Source: Sphingopyxis sp. YR583 (GTDB lineage Bacteria; Pseudomonadota; Alphaproteobacteria; Sphingomonadales; Sphingomonadaceae). Taken from it: DNA of 64,000 bases. A program made the translations under genes and the position numbers. The stretch lies in the NCBI RefSeq assembly GCF_900108295.1, contig NZ_FNWK01000002.1:496001-560000 (forward strand), read 5' to 3'. Position 1 is the stretch's first letter. Each line of letters opens with the position of its first letter. Under the pieces are notes generated by a model, which had not been told where the DNA came from, did no database searches, and worked only from the letters and a program-made list of their open reading frames with translations. This document shows, one piece after another, positions 24,566-33,488 of this stretch.

Positions 24566-24913
24566 TCACTCGACGATCTCGCCGCCCGTCTTGCCGTAGA
24601 ATATCCGCCACAGCGCCAGATCGTCGCTGAAATCGGCATAATGATGCTCGACCCCGGCCGCGACAAACAGCAGGTCGCCCGCAGCGAAAGGCGTTCGCTC
24701 ACCGCCGTGGATCAGCACGCCCTCGCCGCTTATGACAGCGTAAAGCTCATCCTGCTCGTGCGGCGTCTGGCGGTTCGGCGGGACGGGAACCGACAGGCGG
24801 ACATCGAGCGTCCCGCGTTTCAATGCCAGCACCGATCGTTCGCCCTCTGGTGTCGGCACTTGCGCCGCATAGTCGGCAAAGCGGATGACACCGCTGCGTA
24901 TCGCATCGTCCAT
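24566..24913 (-). CDS. Small cupin-domain protein
   Basis: 115 aa, single cupin. ATG 24913 is chosen for its upstream GGAG. The metal-type motif is visible as PHEQDELYAVISGEG (His, Glu, then Gly) and VAAGVEHHYADF (second motif His). It has no DNA-binding domain, so it is a stand-alone cupin rather than a regulator. Function is unknown; such proteins can be isomerases, dioxygenases or binding proteins. Confidence 0.87.
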   Translation of the reverse strand: MDDAIRSGVIRFADYAAQVPTPEGERSVLALKRGTLDVRLSVPVPPNRQTPHEQDELYAVISGEGVLIHGGERTPFAAGDLLFVAAGVEHHYADFSDDLALWRIFYGKTGGEIVE

Positions 24914-24999
24914 GGCGCTGCTCCTGCAAGCCTGCGTCACTCTAAACTCTGCCGATCCGGCTTGCCAGCCCGCACCCCGGCTGGCAAAGGCGCCCGGCT

Positions 25000-27852
25000 A
25001 TGCCGATGGAAAAAACGTTCGATCCCGCCACTATCGAGGCGAAATGGGCCCATGAATGGGAAAGCCGCGGGCTGTATCGCCCTGCGCGTCCCGATGCGAC
25101 ACCCTATACGATCGTCAATCCGCCGCCGAACGTTACCGGCGCGCTCCACATCGGGCATGCACTCGACAATACCTTACAGGACGTGCTCGTCCGCTACGAA
25201 CGCCTGCGCGGCAAGGACGCGCTCTGGGTTGTCGGTATGGATCATGCCGGCATCGCGACGCAGATGGTCGTCGAGCGCCAGCTCGAGGCGCGGCAGGACA
25301 AGCGCACCAATTACAGCCGCGAAGAATTTATCGACAAAGTCTGGCAATGGAAGGCCGAAAGCGGCGGCCAGATCACCGGCCAGCTCCGCCGTCTCGGCTG
25401 CTCGATGGACTGGGGCCGCGAACAATTCACGATGGACCCGCATTTCACCGAGGCCGTGGTCAAGGTGTTCGTCGACCTCCACAAAAAGGGCCTGATCTAC
25501 CGCGACAAAAGGCTCGTGAACTGGGATCCGAAGCTCAAGACCGCGATTTCGGACCTCGAGGTCGAGACGCACGAGGTTCAGGGCGGCTTCTGGCACTTCA
25601 AATATCCGCTCGCCGACGGTGTCACACTCGACGATGGCCGCGATTATATCGAGGTCGCGACGACGCGCCCCGAAACGATGCTCGCCGACATGGCGGTCGC
25701 GGTGCACCCCGACGATGCACGCTACAAGAGCGTCATCGGCAAGGACATTCTGCAGCCAATCACCGGTCGCCGCTTCAAGATCGTCGCCGACGAGCATGCC
25801 GATCCCGAGCTTGGATCGGGCGCGGTGAAGATCACCCCGGGACACGACTTCAACGACTTCGAGGTCGGCAAGCGCGCGGGCATCCAGCCCGGCCGCATGT
25901 TCAACATGTTCGACGAAGACGCGAATGTGCAGCAGGTGTCGGACCGGCTGATTCCCGACGACTTTCTCGGCCTGCACCGCTTCCGCCGCAACGGCGAGGA
26001 CGGCGCACGCGAACTCGTCGTCGCGATGATGAAGGAAGAGGGCTTCCTCATCCCGCACATCGACAAGGACGGCAACGAGCATGACGCCGAACCGCGCACG
26101 ATCCAGACGCCGTTCGGCGACCGCGGCGGCGTGGTAATCGAACCCTGGCTGACCGACCAATGGTATGTCGACGCCGAAACGCTCGCCCAGCCGCCGATCG
26201 CGGCAGTGCGCGACGGCCGGATCAACATCGTCCCCAAGACGTGGGAAAAGACCTTCTTCAACTGGATGGAGAATATCCAGCCTTGGTGCGTCTCGCGCCA
26301 GCTTTGGTGGGGCCACCGCATTCCCGCTTGGTACGGTCCCGAAATCATGGCCGACGGCGAGCTCAGCTATCTGCTCACCGCCAAGGGTCAGCTCGGCCGC
26401 GAGCCGGTGTTCGTCGCGAACAGCTTCGAGGAAGCCGCCGCGCAGGCGCGCGAATATTACGCGACCAAGCCCAAATATGCGAACGGCGCCGAGATCATCG
26501 AACTCAGCGGCGACGAGGATGAAACGCGCGCCTTTATCAAGGCGGTCCGTGAAAACCCGGACAATATCGAGATCGCGCTCCGCCGCGACCCCGACGTTCT
26601 CGACACCTGGTTCTCCTCGGCGCTCTGGCCCTTCGCGACGCTCGGCTGGCCCGAGAGCACCGACCTCGTGAAGCGCCACTACCCCAACGACGTCCTCATC
26701 TCGGGCTTCGACATCCTGTTCTTCTGGGATGCGCGCATGGCGATGCAGGGCATGGAGTTCATGGGCGACGTTCCGTGGAAGACGCTCTACCTCCACGGCC
26801 TCGTCCGCGCGCCCGATGGCGCGAAGATGTCGAAGTCGAAGGGCAATGTCGTCGACCCGCTCGGCCTCATCGACCAGTACGGCGCCGACGCGCTGCGCTT
26901 CTTCATGTCGGCGATGGAAAGCCAGGGCCGCGACATCAAGATGGATGACGCGCGCCTCGCGGGCTATCGCAACTTCGCGACCAAGCTGTGGAACGCCGCA
27001 CGCTTCTGCGAAGCCAATGGCATTGCGGCCTCGACCAGCTTCGAGGCGCCCGCAGCGACGCTACCCGTCAACCGCTGGATCATCGGCGAGGTCGCCGCGA
27101 CCGTCGCCGCGATGGAGACAGCCTTCGCCGCCTATCGCTTCGACGAGGCAGCGAACGCGATCTACAGCTTCGCCTGGGATCGTTTCTGCGACTGGTATCT
27201 CGAGCTGATCAAGGGCGCGATCGATGACGAAACCAAGGCCGTCGCTGGCTGGGTGCTCGACCAGATCCTCGTCATGCTCCACCCCTTCATGCCCTTCATC
27301 ACCGAAGAGCTTTGGACGGGCCTTGGCGACCGCGCCGATTACCCGCTGATCACCGCGAAATGGCCGGCACCGGCTGGCGCGCGCGATGCTGAGGCCAGCG
27401 CCGACATCGACTGGCTAATCAAGCTGGTCAGCGAATTGCGCGCCGCCAAAGCCGAACTCGGCCTGCCGCCGGGTGCCCGCCTGACCGCACATTTCCCGGC
27501 GTCGCTGAAGGGCCGCACCGACAAGCTCGCGGCGCAGCTTGACCGCCTTGCGCGCCTCGAGAGCGTCAGCTTCGATCCCGCTCCCGCAGGCGCCTCGGCG
27601 CAGCTCGTCGTCGAGGGTGAGACGATCACCGTTCCTCTCGAAGGGGTGATCGACATCGCCGCCGAGCGCGACCGCCTGACCAAGACGCTCGCCGCCGCGA
27701 CGAAGGAACGCGACGGCCTCGCCGGCCGCCTGAACAACCCGTCGTTCGTCGAGCGCGCCAAGCCCGAAGCGGTCGAAAAGGCGCGCGCCGACCATGCGGC
27801 CAAGGAAGCAGAAGCTGATCGGCTGACCGCCGCACTGGCGCGGCTGGGGTGA
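25000..27852 (+). CDS. valS: Valyl-tRNA synthetase
   Basis: 950 aa class I synthetase that charges tRNA-Val. HIGH ([20 protein letters not shown]) lies near residue 50 and [12 protein letters not shown] near residue 610. The editing domain ([13 protein letters not shown], about 220-235) is present, and the C-terminal coiled coil ([20 protein letters not shown]) is typical. ATG 25000 has a weak ribosome binding site; ATG 25006 is possible. The stop overlaps the next ATG by one base, so the downstream secreted protein is coupled. Confidence 0.97.
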   Translation: MPMEKTFDPATIEAKWAHEWESRGLYRPARPDATPYTIVNPPPNVTGALHIGHALDNTLQDVLVRYERLRGKDALWVVGMDHAGIATQMVVERQLEARQDKRTNYSREEFIDKVWQWKAESGGQITGQLRRLGCSMDWGREQFTMDPHFTEAVVKVFVDLHKKGLIYRDKRLVNWDPKLKTAISDLEVETHEVQGGFWHFKYPLADGVTLDDGRDYIEVATTRPETMLADMAVAVHPDDARYKSVIGKDILQPITGRRFKIVADEHADPELGSGAVKITPGHDFNDFEVGKRAGIQPGRMFNMFDEDANVQQVSDRLIPDDFLGLHRFRRNGEDGARELVVAMMKEEGFLIPHIDKDGNEHDAEPRTIQTPFGDRGGVVIEPWLTDQWYVDAETLAQPPIAAVRDGRINIVPKTWEKTFFNWMENIQPWCVSRQLWWGHRIPAWYGPEIMADGELSYLLTAKGQLGREPVFVANSFEEAAAQAREYYATKPKYANGAEIIELSGDEDETRAFIKAVRENPDNIEIALRRDPDVLDTWFSSALWPFATLGWPESTDLVKRHYPNDVLISGFDILFFWDARMAMQGMEFMGDVPWKTLYLHGLVRAPDGAKMSKSKGNVVDPLGLIDQYGADALRFFMSAMESQGRDIKMDDARLAGYRNFATKLWNAARFCEANGIAASTSFEAPAATLPVNRWIIGEVAATVAAMETAFAAYRFDEAANAIYSFAWDRFCDWYLELIKGAIDDETKAVAGWVLDQILVMLHPFMPFITEELWTGLGDRADYPLITAKWPAPAGARDAEASADIDWLIKLVSELRAAKAELGLPPGARLTAHFPASLKGRTDKLAAQLDRLARLESVSFDPAPAGASAQLVVEGETITVPLEGVIDIAAERDRLTKTLAAATKERDGLAGRLNNPSFVERAKPEAVEKARADHAAKEAEADRLTAALARLG

Positions 27853-28337
27853 TGCGCGGCTGGCAGGCTCCGCTTCTGGCCACGGCGCTGCTGCTTGCGG
27901 CGCCGCTTGCCGCAAGCCAGGCCACGCCGCACACCCCCGCCGTCGGCAGCGCCGAGCGCAAGGCGATCCTCGACGCACTGCGCTCGCATCCCGATTTCCG
28001 TTTTACCTTTCGCCATCTGCGCGTGTGGCAGGATGGCGATCGCGCGATCGCCTATGCCGAGGGCGACAATGGCGTCATCGGCGGCTTCAAGATCATCCTC
28101 TCCCGCGACGGCGATGCAGGCTGGCGGACGGTCTGGGGCGAAGGCGACGGCGGCAGCGATAGCTGCGCCGCAGGCGCGCGACATTACGCATGGGCGGTGA
28201 CGCTCATCGCATCCTATCATATTGACGCCGACAAGCTCTTCCCCGGCATCACCGACCAGACCCGCGAATTCGAACGCATGGCGAAAGAGGATCCCGAACT
28301 CCAGTGCACCGGCGACCTCGAAGGCGGCCCGGAATGA
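27852..28337 (+). CDS. Small exported protein of unknown function
   Basis: 161 aa. ATG 27852 shares one base with the valS stop (TGATG). A signal peptide ([20 protein letters not shown]) leads to a compact domain with FTFRHLRVWQDGDRAIAYAE and GFKIILSRDGDAGWRTVWGE. Two cysteines (DSCAAG and LQCTGD) could form a disulfide. I do not recognise a family. Translation is coupled to valS, and a MATE exporter starts 13 bases after it. Confidence 0.8.
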   Translation: MRGWQAPLLATALLLAAPLAASQATPHTPAVGSAERKAILDALRSHPDFRFTFRHLRVWQDGDRAIAYAEGDNGVIGGFKIILSRDGDAGWRTVWGEGDGGSDSCAAGARHYAWAVTLIASYHIDADKLFPGITDQTREFERMAKEDPELQCTGDLEGGPE

Positions 28338-28350
28338 TGGAAGTTCGGCG

Positions 28351-29811
28351 GTGAGCGACGAGCCCCATATCACCCCCACTCCCGTTGCGGCAGCGGCGGA
28401 TCCTGCGGCCAGCCCGGTCCCGCCGCGCCAGACCGCGCGCGGTGGTGGACGGATGGACCTGACGACGGGTCCGATCACGAAAACGCTGATCCTCTTCGCC
28501 CTGCCCACCCTCGCGTCGAACATCCTCCAGACGCTGTCGGGTTCGGTGAACTCGATCTGGGTCGGACAATTTCTGGGCGAAGGCGCGTTGGCTGCGACCG
28601 CCAATGCGAACATCATCATGTTCCTGATGTTCGGCGCCTTCTTCGGCTTCGGCATGGCGGCGACGGTGCTGATCGGCCAGTCGATGGGCCGCGGCGATAT
28701 CGATGCAGCGCGCCGCGCGACCGGCGGGGTGATCGGCCTCGCGCTTATCTTTTCCGTCGTCATCGCAATACTCGGCTGGTTCGCCTCGGACCGCATCCTC
28801 CACTGGCTGAAAACCCCGCCGGAAGCTTTTGCGCTGGCGCATGACTATCTGCGCGTCACCTTCCTCGCCGTCCCCGCCTCGATGCTCTCCGTCACACTGA
28901 TGATGGCCTCGCGCGGCGCAGGCGACGCGGTGACGCCGCTCCGTTTCATGATCCTCGCGGTCGTCCTCGACATCGCCTTCAATCCGGTGCTGATCCTCGG
29001 CCTCGGCCCCTTCCCGCGCATGGGCATCGCCGGCAGCGCGCTAGCGACCGCCCTCGCCGGCACGATCAGCCTCGCGGGTATGATCGGCTGGTTCTATGCA
29101 AAGAACCACGTCCTCCGCCTTCGCGGCCGCGAACTCGCCTATCTTTATCCCAAATGGTCCGAGCTACGCTTCATCATCGGGCGCGGCCTTCCGATGGGCG
29201 CGCAAATGCTCGTCATATCGGGCGCGGGGCTCGTCATGGTCGGCCTCGTCAACCGCGAGGGGCTCGTCACCGCCGCCGCCTATGGCGCGACGCTCCAGCT
29301 CTGGAACTATATCCAGATGCCCGCACTCGCGGTCGGCGCCGCGGTCAGCTCGATGGCGGCGCAGAATATCGGCGCCGGGCGCTGGGATCGTGTGTCGTCG
29401 GTGACGAACAGTGGCATCGCGATCAACCTTGCGATGACCGGGGTGCTCATCGTCTTGCTCCTGATCTTCGATCGCGCCGCGCTGGCGCTTTTCCTCGGCA
29501 GCGAAAGTCAGGCGATCGACGTCGCACGCAATATCCAGTTGATCGCGACGTGGACCTTCCTGCCGTTCGGCACGACGATCGTGCTCATCAGCACCTTGCG
29601 CGCCAACGGCTCGGTCGTCCCGCCGCTCGTCATCCTGTTCCTGTCGATGTTCCCGATCCGGCTTGGCATTTACTATTTCGGCTATCCGGCGATCGGCAGC
29701 GACATCCTCTGGTGGAGCTTCCCACTCTCGTCGCTTGCCTCGCTGGCGATGGCCTGGGCGATCTATCGGCGCGGAGGCTGGCGACGCACCCTGCCCCAAC
29801 CGGCCAGTTGA
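28351..29811 (+). CDS. MATE-family multidrug/metabolite exporter
   Basis: 486 aa from GTG 28351; more upstream in-frame codons overlap the previous gene and lack family character. After a Pro/Ala-rich N-terminus (about 35 residues), twelve hydrophobic helices in two pseudo-symmetric halves start at MDLTTGPITKTLILFALPTL. Conserved elements include GSVNSIWVGQFLGEGALAA in helix 2 and the matching GLPMGAQMLVISGAGLVMVG in the second half. It is expected to export cationic compounds with Na+ or H+ countertransport. It sits downstream of the small exported protein and upstream of a LytS/LytTR pair. Confidence 0.93.
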   Translation: MSDEPHITPTPVAAAADPAASPVPPRQTARGGGRMDLTTGPITKTLILFALPTLASNILQTLSGSVNSIWVGQFLGEGALAATANANIIMFLMFGAFFGFGMAATVLIGQSMGRGDIDAARRATGGVIGLALIFSVVIAILGWFASDRILHWLKTPPEAFALAHDYLRVTFLAVPASMLSVTLMMASRGAGDAVTPLRFMILAVVLDIAFNPVLILGLGPFPRMGIAGSALATALAGTISLAGMIGWFYAKNHVLRLRGRELAYLYPKWSELRFIIGRGLPMGAQMLVISGAGLVMVGLVNREGLVTAAAYGATLQLWNYIQMPALAVGAAVSSMAAQNIGAGRWDRVSSVTNSGIAINLAMTGVLIVLLLIFDRAALALFLGSESQAIDVARNIQLIATWTFLPFGTTIVLISTLRANGSVVPPLVILFLSMFPIRLGIYYFGYPAIGSDILWWSFPLSSLASLAMAWAIYRRGGWRRTLPQPAS

Positions 29812-29906
29812 GCGGCACGCCGCTTTCGACCAAGGCGCGCGCAGCTTCGACTGGCGGCCCGGCGCCCGCTAGCCATCGACCGCGATTTGACGCTAAAGCA
29901 GCGTCA

Positions 29907-31079
29907 ATGAATATGACAAATCGCAAAGACGCGCTGCGCGATCAGCGCGCGAAAATGCTGGCGGTCGATCCCGACTGGCGCGCGTCCGACGCGCGCGTCA
30001 ATCCGCGCGTCGCGATAGGTTCGATCATTGCGATGTGGGTGATCTATTTCCTGATCACCACGGTCCTCGCCATGCTCACCGGCGCGCCCGAGCAATGGAC
30101 CTCGTCCGGGCGCCGCGCCGTTGTCGTGATCGCGGGCATTCTCTGCACCTTCGTCCTGTACCAACTGCTCCAGCGCGCCCAGCCGCAAAGCTTCGGCGCC
30201 CGCCTCGCGGCCGCGATGGGCGCGGCTGTACCGCTCGTCATCGTCTATGCGACGATCAACCTGCTCGTTTTCTATTACTGGTTCCCCGTGGCCGACAGCG
30301 CCAAGCTGATCGAGGAAATGCAGACCAAATATCCGGGCGCCTGGGAAATCATGCTGATCCTCGACAGCTCGATCCGCTGGTATTTCTTCTTTGCTGTCTG
30401 GGCAGCGCTCTATGTCGCCTTCGGCTATGCCAATGAAATGCGTGCGGTCGAGCGCCGCGCAAATCACTTCCGGATCGAGGCGCAGACGGCGCAGCTTCGC
30501 GCCCTCCATTATCAGGTCAATCCGCACTTCCTGTTCAACACGCTCAACTCCCTGTCGACGCTCGTTCTCAAGGGATCGAAGAGCGAGGCCGAGACGATGA
30601 TCATGAATCTCGCCTCGTTCCTCCGGTCGAGCCTGGCGGTCGACCCCGAGCAACTCGTCAGCCTCGACGAGGAAATTGCGCTTCAACGCCTCTATCTCGA
30701 CATCGAGCAGACTCGCTTCCCCGATCGCCTGCAGGTCGAAGTAACGATGCCGAAAGAGCTGGAAAACGCCCGCGTTCCCGTGCTGATCCTGCAACCGATC
30801 ATCGAAAATGCGATCAAATATGGTGTCGCCCCGAGCAAGGGGAAGATCGCGATCAGCCTGCATGCCAGTGCCGAATATGGTTTGCTGGTACTCCGCATCG
30901 AAAATGATATCGACCCCAAGGCGCCGGTTCCAGCGTCGGGCACTGGCCTCGGCCTCGGCAATGTCCGCGAACGCCTTCTCACGCGTTACGGCCCCGCCGC
31001 AGGATGCGAATGGGGCAAGTCCGACACCGGGGGATTTGTCGTATCGCTTTGGCTGCCATTCGCACGGGAGGCTAGTTGA
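29907..31079 (+). CDS. LytS-type sensor histidine kinase
   Basis: 390 aa from ATG 29907 (MNMTNRKDALRDQRAK); ATG 29913 is possible. Four membrane helices occupy about 35-160, without a large extracytoplasmic sensor. The PF06580 His-kinase core begins RALHYQVNPHFLFNTLNSLS, with phosphoacceptor His201. The ATPase domain shows LQPIIENAIKYGVAP (N box) and GTGLGLGNVRERL (G box). It phosphorylates the following LytTR regulator. The genes are 2 bases apart. The sensed signal is unknown. Confidence 0.93.
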   Translation: MNMTNRKDALRDQRAKMLAVDPDWRASDARVNPRVAIGSIIAMWVIYFLITTVLAMLTGAPEQWTSSGRRAVVVIAGILCTFVLYQLLQRAQPQSFGARLAAAMGAAVPLVIVYATINLLVFYYWFPVADSAKLIEEMQTKYPGAWEIMLILDSSIRWYFFFAVWAALYVAFGYANEMRAVERRANHFRIEAQTAQLRALHYQVNPHFLFNTLNSLSTLVLKGSKSEAETMIMNLASFLRSSLAVDPEQLVSLDEEIALQRLYLDIEQTRFPDRLQVEVTMPKELENARVPVLILQPIIENAIKYGVAPSKGKIAISLHASAEYGLLVLRIENDIDPKAPVPASGTGLGLGNVRERLLTRYGPAAGCEWGKSDTGGFVVSLWLPFAREAS

Positions 31080-31081
31080 CC

Positions 31082-31813
31082 ATGATCCAGACGCTTCGCA
31101 CGCTGATCGTCGACGACGAACCGCTTGCCATTGAACGATTGCAAATCCTCACCGGCCAGCAGGACGGCATTTCGCTCGTCGGCACCGCCAGCGACGGCGC
31201 CTCGGCGCTCCGCATGGTCGATGCGCTGGCTCCCGATCTCGTGCTTTGCGACATCGCAATGCCCGATCTCAACGGGCTGGAGGTTGCCGCCGCGATCGAA
31301 GGATTGGACAATCCCCCCGCGGTCGTCTTCGTCACTGCCTTCGATCGCTATGCGGTCGCGGCCTTCGATGTCGCGGCGGTCGATTATCTGCTCAAGCCGG
31401 TGTCTCCCGATCGCCTCGCCCGCGCTCTGTCCCGAGTACGCGAATGGCGCGCGACCGAGCGATCTCCCGCGCAGAAAAGTAAATGGATCAACGAATTCTG
31501 GGTGCAGAACCGCGGCGAGATGCTGCGCATCGACGCAGGCCAGGTCGATTTGATCGAGGCGGAGCGCGATTATATGCGGCTCCATGTCGGCGGCCGCAGC
31601 TGGTTGATCCACCAGACGATCAAATCATTGGAAGCGCGTATGAACCCCGACCAGTTCATGCGCATCCACCGGTCGAAAATGATCCGCCGCGAAGGGATTG
31701 TCGGATTGAAGCATCATGGCGACGGCGCATGGAGTGTCGATCTGGGTGAAGGCGGTGTGCACCGCATCGGCCGCACCTATCTTCACGATGTAAAGGCGAT
31801 CATGCACGCCTGA
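31082..31813 (+). CDS. LytTR-family response regulator
   Basis: 243 aa from ATG 31082; a TTG at 31076 is disfavoured. The receiver domain has DDEPLA, phosphoacceptor Asp57 in LCDIAMPDLNG and the conserved Lys in YLLKPVSPD. The C-terminal LytTR DNA-binding domain includes DLIEAERDYMRLHVGGRSWL and FMRIHRSKMIRREGIVGLKH. It forms a pair with the LytS-type kinase immediately upstream and closes the unit before a strong terminator. Target genes are not identifiable here. Confidence 0.94.
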   Translation: MIQTLRTLIVDDEPLAIERLQILTGQQDGISLVGTASDGASALRMVDALAPDLVLCDIAMPDLNGLEVAAAIEGLDNPPAVVFVTAFDRYAVAAFDVAAVDYLLKPVSPDRLARALSRVREWRATERSPAQKSKWINEFWVQNRGEMLRIDAGQVDLIEAERDYMRLHVGGRSWLIHQTIKSLEARMNPDQFMRIHRSKMIRREGIVGLKHHGDGAWSVDLGEGGVHRIGRTYLHDVKAIMHA

Positions 31814-31815
31814 GA

Positions 31816-31856
31816 AAAAAAAGGCGGCCATGCCGCCGGGGCATGACCGCCTTTTT
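31816..31856. terminator. Bidirectional rho-independent terminator
   Basis: The stem AAAAA-GGCGG-C-CATGCC (31818-31834) pairs with GGCATG-A-CCGCC-TTTTT (31840-31856) with one mismatch. A-run and T-run flank it, so it can stop transcription of both the LytTR gene and the convergent UrcA gene. Confidence 0.85.
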
Positions 31857-31877
31857 CGCGTCGAAACCGACACTAAG

Positions 31878-32225
31878 TCAGGGGGCAGCGACGACCAACG
31901 CGCCGCGGTCGGCCAAAAGGGCATTCTGCCCGCTGAACACGCTTGCAAGCTGGGTGTCGGCTGCGCGACTGGCCGCGTCTTCGCAGGCACGGACATCGGC
32001 GCGTTCGGCAAGCGTGCGGCGGCTGTGCGAGCTGCAAACCTGACGGATTGCCGTTTGCACCCGTCCCGTCAGCCGATCGCGGCCCTTTTCGCTCGACAGG
32101 TTGAGGTCATCGTATCGAACGGTGACGCTTTTCTGCTCCTTGTTCGAATCCGATGCAGCGGAAGGCACGCTAAGCCCTGCCGCCGCCAAGGGCGCCGCGA
32201 GCAGAATGAAAGAAAATTTCGCCAT
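31878..32225 (-). CDS. UrcA-family small exported protein
   Basis: 115 aa with a signal peptide (MAKFSFILLAAPLAAAGLSV). The mature part has the UrcA pattern VRYDDLNLSSEKGRDRLTGR followed by a basic helix with two cysteines (QVCSSHSRRT; VRACEDAAS) that could form a disulfide. UrcA proteins are frequent in sphingomonads and Caulobacterales and have no known biochemical role. The gene ends at the terminator shared with the LytTR gene. Its upstream region holds an inverted repeat. Confidence 0.85.
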   Translation of the reverse strand: MAKFSFILLAAPLAAAGLSVPSAASDSNKEQKSVTVRYDDLNLSSEKGRDRLTGRVQTAIRQVCSSHSRRTLAERADVRACEDAASRAADTQLASVFSGQNALLADRGALVVAAP

Positions 32226-32250
32226 GGGGGAGTCCTCTCGTCAAAAGGAT

Positions 32251-32298
32251 GCGGGATACCGGTTGGCGGACCGGGGAGACCGTTGCCCGATATCCCGC
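32251..32298 (-). repeat. Inverted repeat in the UrcA upstream region
   Basis: GCGGGATA (32251-32258) and TATCCCGC (32291-32298) with a 32-base loop, starting 25 bases upstream of the urcA-like start. It may be a leader hairpin or operator. No further element is recognisable in the rest of the 279-base gap. Confidence 0.3.
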
Positions 32299-32504
32299 AA
32301 GAAGGTGATACCCTCTGGACGTCATCAGAATCGCGTTTGGATCGATCGGTACGGACTACCGCTCGATTTGCAGACGAAAGACGTTAATCCGTCGACGAAC
32401 GGCCGACCGGCAGGAAATATCGTAACGGCGGGACTGTATCGGACATATGGCTGCCGCCGAATTTGGCGTTAGCGGAGAAACTATCTTGCGCTACAAGAGC
32501 GTCC

Positions 32505-32960
32505 ATGCGCGCTCGATTGTTCCGCTGGTCGATCATAACGCTCGCCGGAGTTGCCGGCGGCCTTGCGCTGGGCGAGGTCGCGACGGGATCTCGGAGTGGC
32601 AGCGGCCGCGGCGAGCCCGCATCCTTTTCGCGACTTAGCGCGAATCCGGCGGCCTTGATGCCACAGGGCAAGGGAGCATCTCCCTGCCCCGATTGCCCGG
32701 ACAGCTATGGCGTCGCGGCACGGCTGCGGGCGCTTCGCGACGATCGAGCGGGCGACGACAGGATGAGCGACGAATTTCGCGAATTGGGCGCGGTCGATCT
32801 CGACGCGCCGACAAGGACATACGCCGACGACGACTATCGCTATGGCGGGCGCTTTCCCGATCCGCCGCCTGTCGTGGCGGACAGAAATCCTGCGCCTCCC
32901 ACGACAGCGGATTGGCCTTCGCTCGGCGACAATGCGGCCGATCCGCCGCCCGAACATTAG
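32505..32960 (+). CDS. Hypothetical small exported or anchored protein
   Basis: 151 aa from ATG 32505. An N-terminal hydrophobic segment after MRARLFRW (IITLAGVAGGLALGEVAT) could be a signal peptide or anchor. The remainder is polar and proline-rich, with CPDCPDSYG, a DE/R-rich middle (LRALRDDRAGDDRMSDEFRE) and a low-complexity tail. No family is recognised. The CxxC may bind a metal or form a disulfide. Coding status is supported by codon composition and length but is less certain than for its neighbours. Confidence 0.6.
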   Translation: MRARLFRWSIITLAGVAGGLALGEVATGSRSGSGRGEPASFSRLSANPAALMPQGKGASPCPDCPDSYGVAARLRALRDDRAGDDRMSDEFRELGAVDLDAPTRTYADDDYRYGGRFPDPPPVVADRNPAPPTTADWPSLGDNAADPPPEH

Positions 32961-32963
32961 GGC

Positions 32964-33356
32964 TTAACGGGGCGGCGTTGCCGGCGCAGCGCAACGCGTC
33001 GTATCGCCGGCCTTGCACGCCGCGACATCGGCTTCCCACTTCATTCTTTCCTCGGCCGACATCGCTGCAACGCGCGCTTTCTCCGCTTCATAAACAGCCG
33101 TTTCCTCACTGAACACCTGCTGATCATGCGCTACCTGTTGCTCGGCAGCAGACACTTCCTGTTGATAGGTCGTGTTGTCGGCCTTCGCCCGCGCGGCCTG
33201 TTCGGCGTTAAGCCGGGCGGTATTGGAGCGTTCTTCCGCGGTGGTGCCATCCTTGACGGGCTTGGCTGCTGCCTCGGGCGCAGTCTGGAACGCCGCAACC
33301 TGACCGGGCATGAGCAGCGCGAATGCGGCGGTAGCCGCCCAAATCTTGATGGTCAT
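32964..33356 (-). CDS. Small exported coiled-coil protein
   Basis: 130 aa. Signal peptide MTIKIWAATAAFALLMPGQV, then a long Ala/Glu/Gln/Lys-rich helical stretch (ERSNTARLNAEQAARAKADN; SAAEQQVAHDQQVFSEETAV) that should form a coiled coil. The tail has two cysteines (VAACKAGDTTRCAAP). I recognise no named family, though exported helical proteins with this tail are common in sphingomonads. It is convergent with the preceding hypothetical gene with a 3-base gap. Confidence 0.78.
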   Translation of the reverse strand: MTIKIWAATAAFALLMPGQVAAFQTAPEAAAKPVKDGTTAEERSNTARLNAEQAARAKADNTTYQQEVSAAEQQVAHDQQVFSEETAVYEAEKARVAAMSAEERMKWEADVAACKAGDTTRCAAPATPPR

Positions 33357-33488
33357 CGAAGCATCTCCTTCAATCGATCGGTCTGCGGGTCAAACGCTCT
33401 GCCCGGTGGGGCGTTCCCCGGGCGAATTGACCTCGCCACGGGCAATCGCCATGCTGGACATTTCCTTCATGTCCGATCGGCCGATCAA

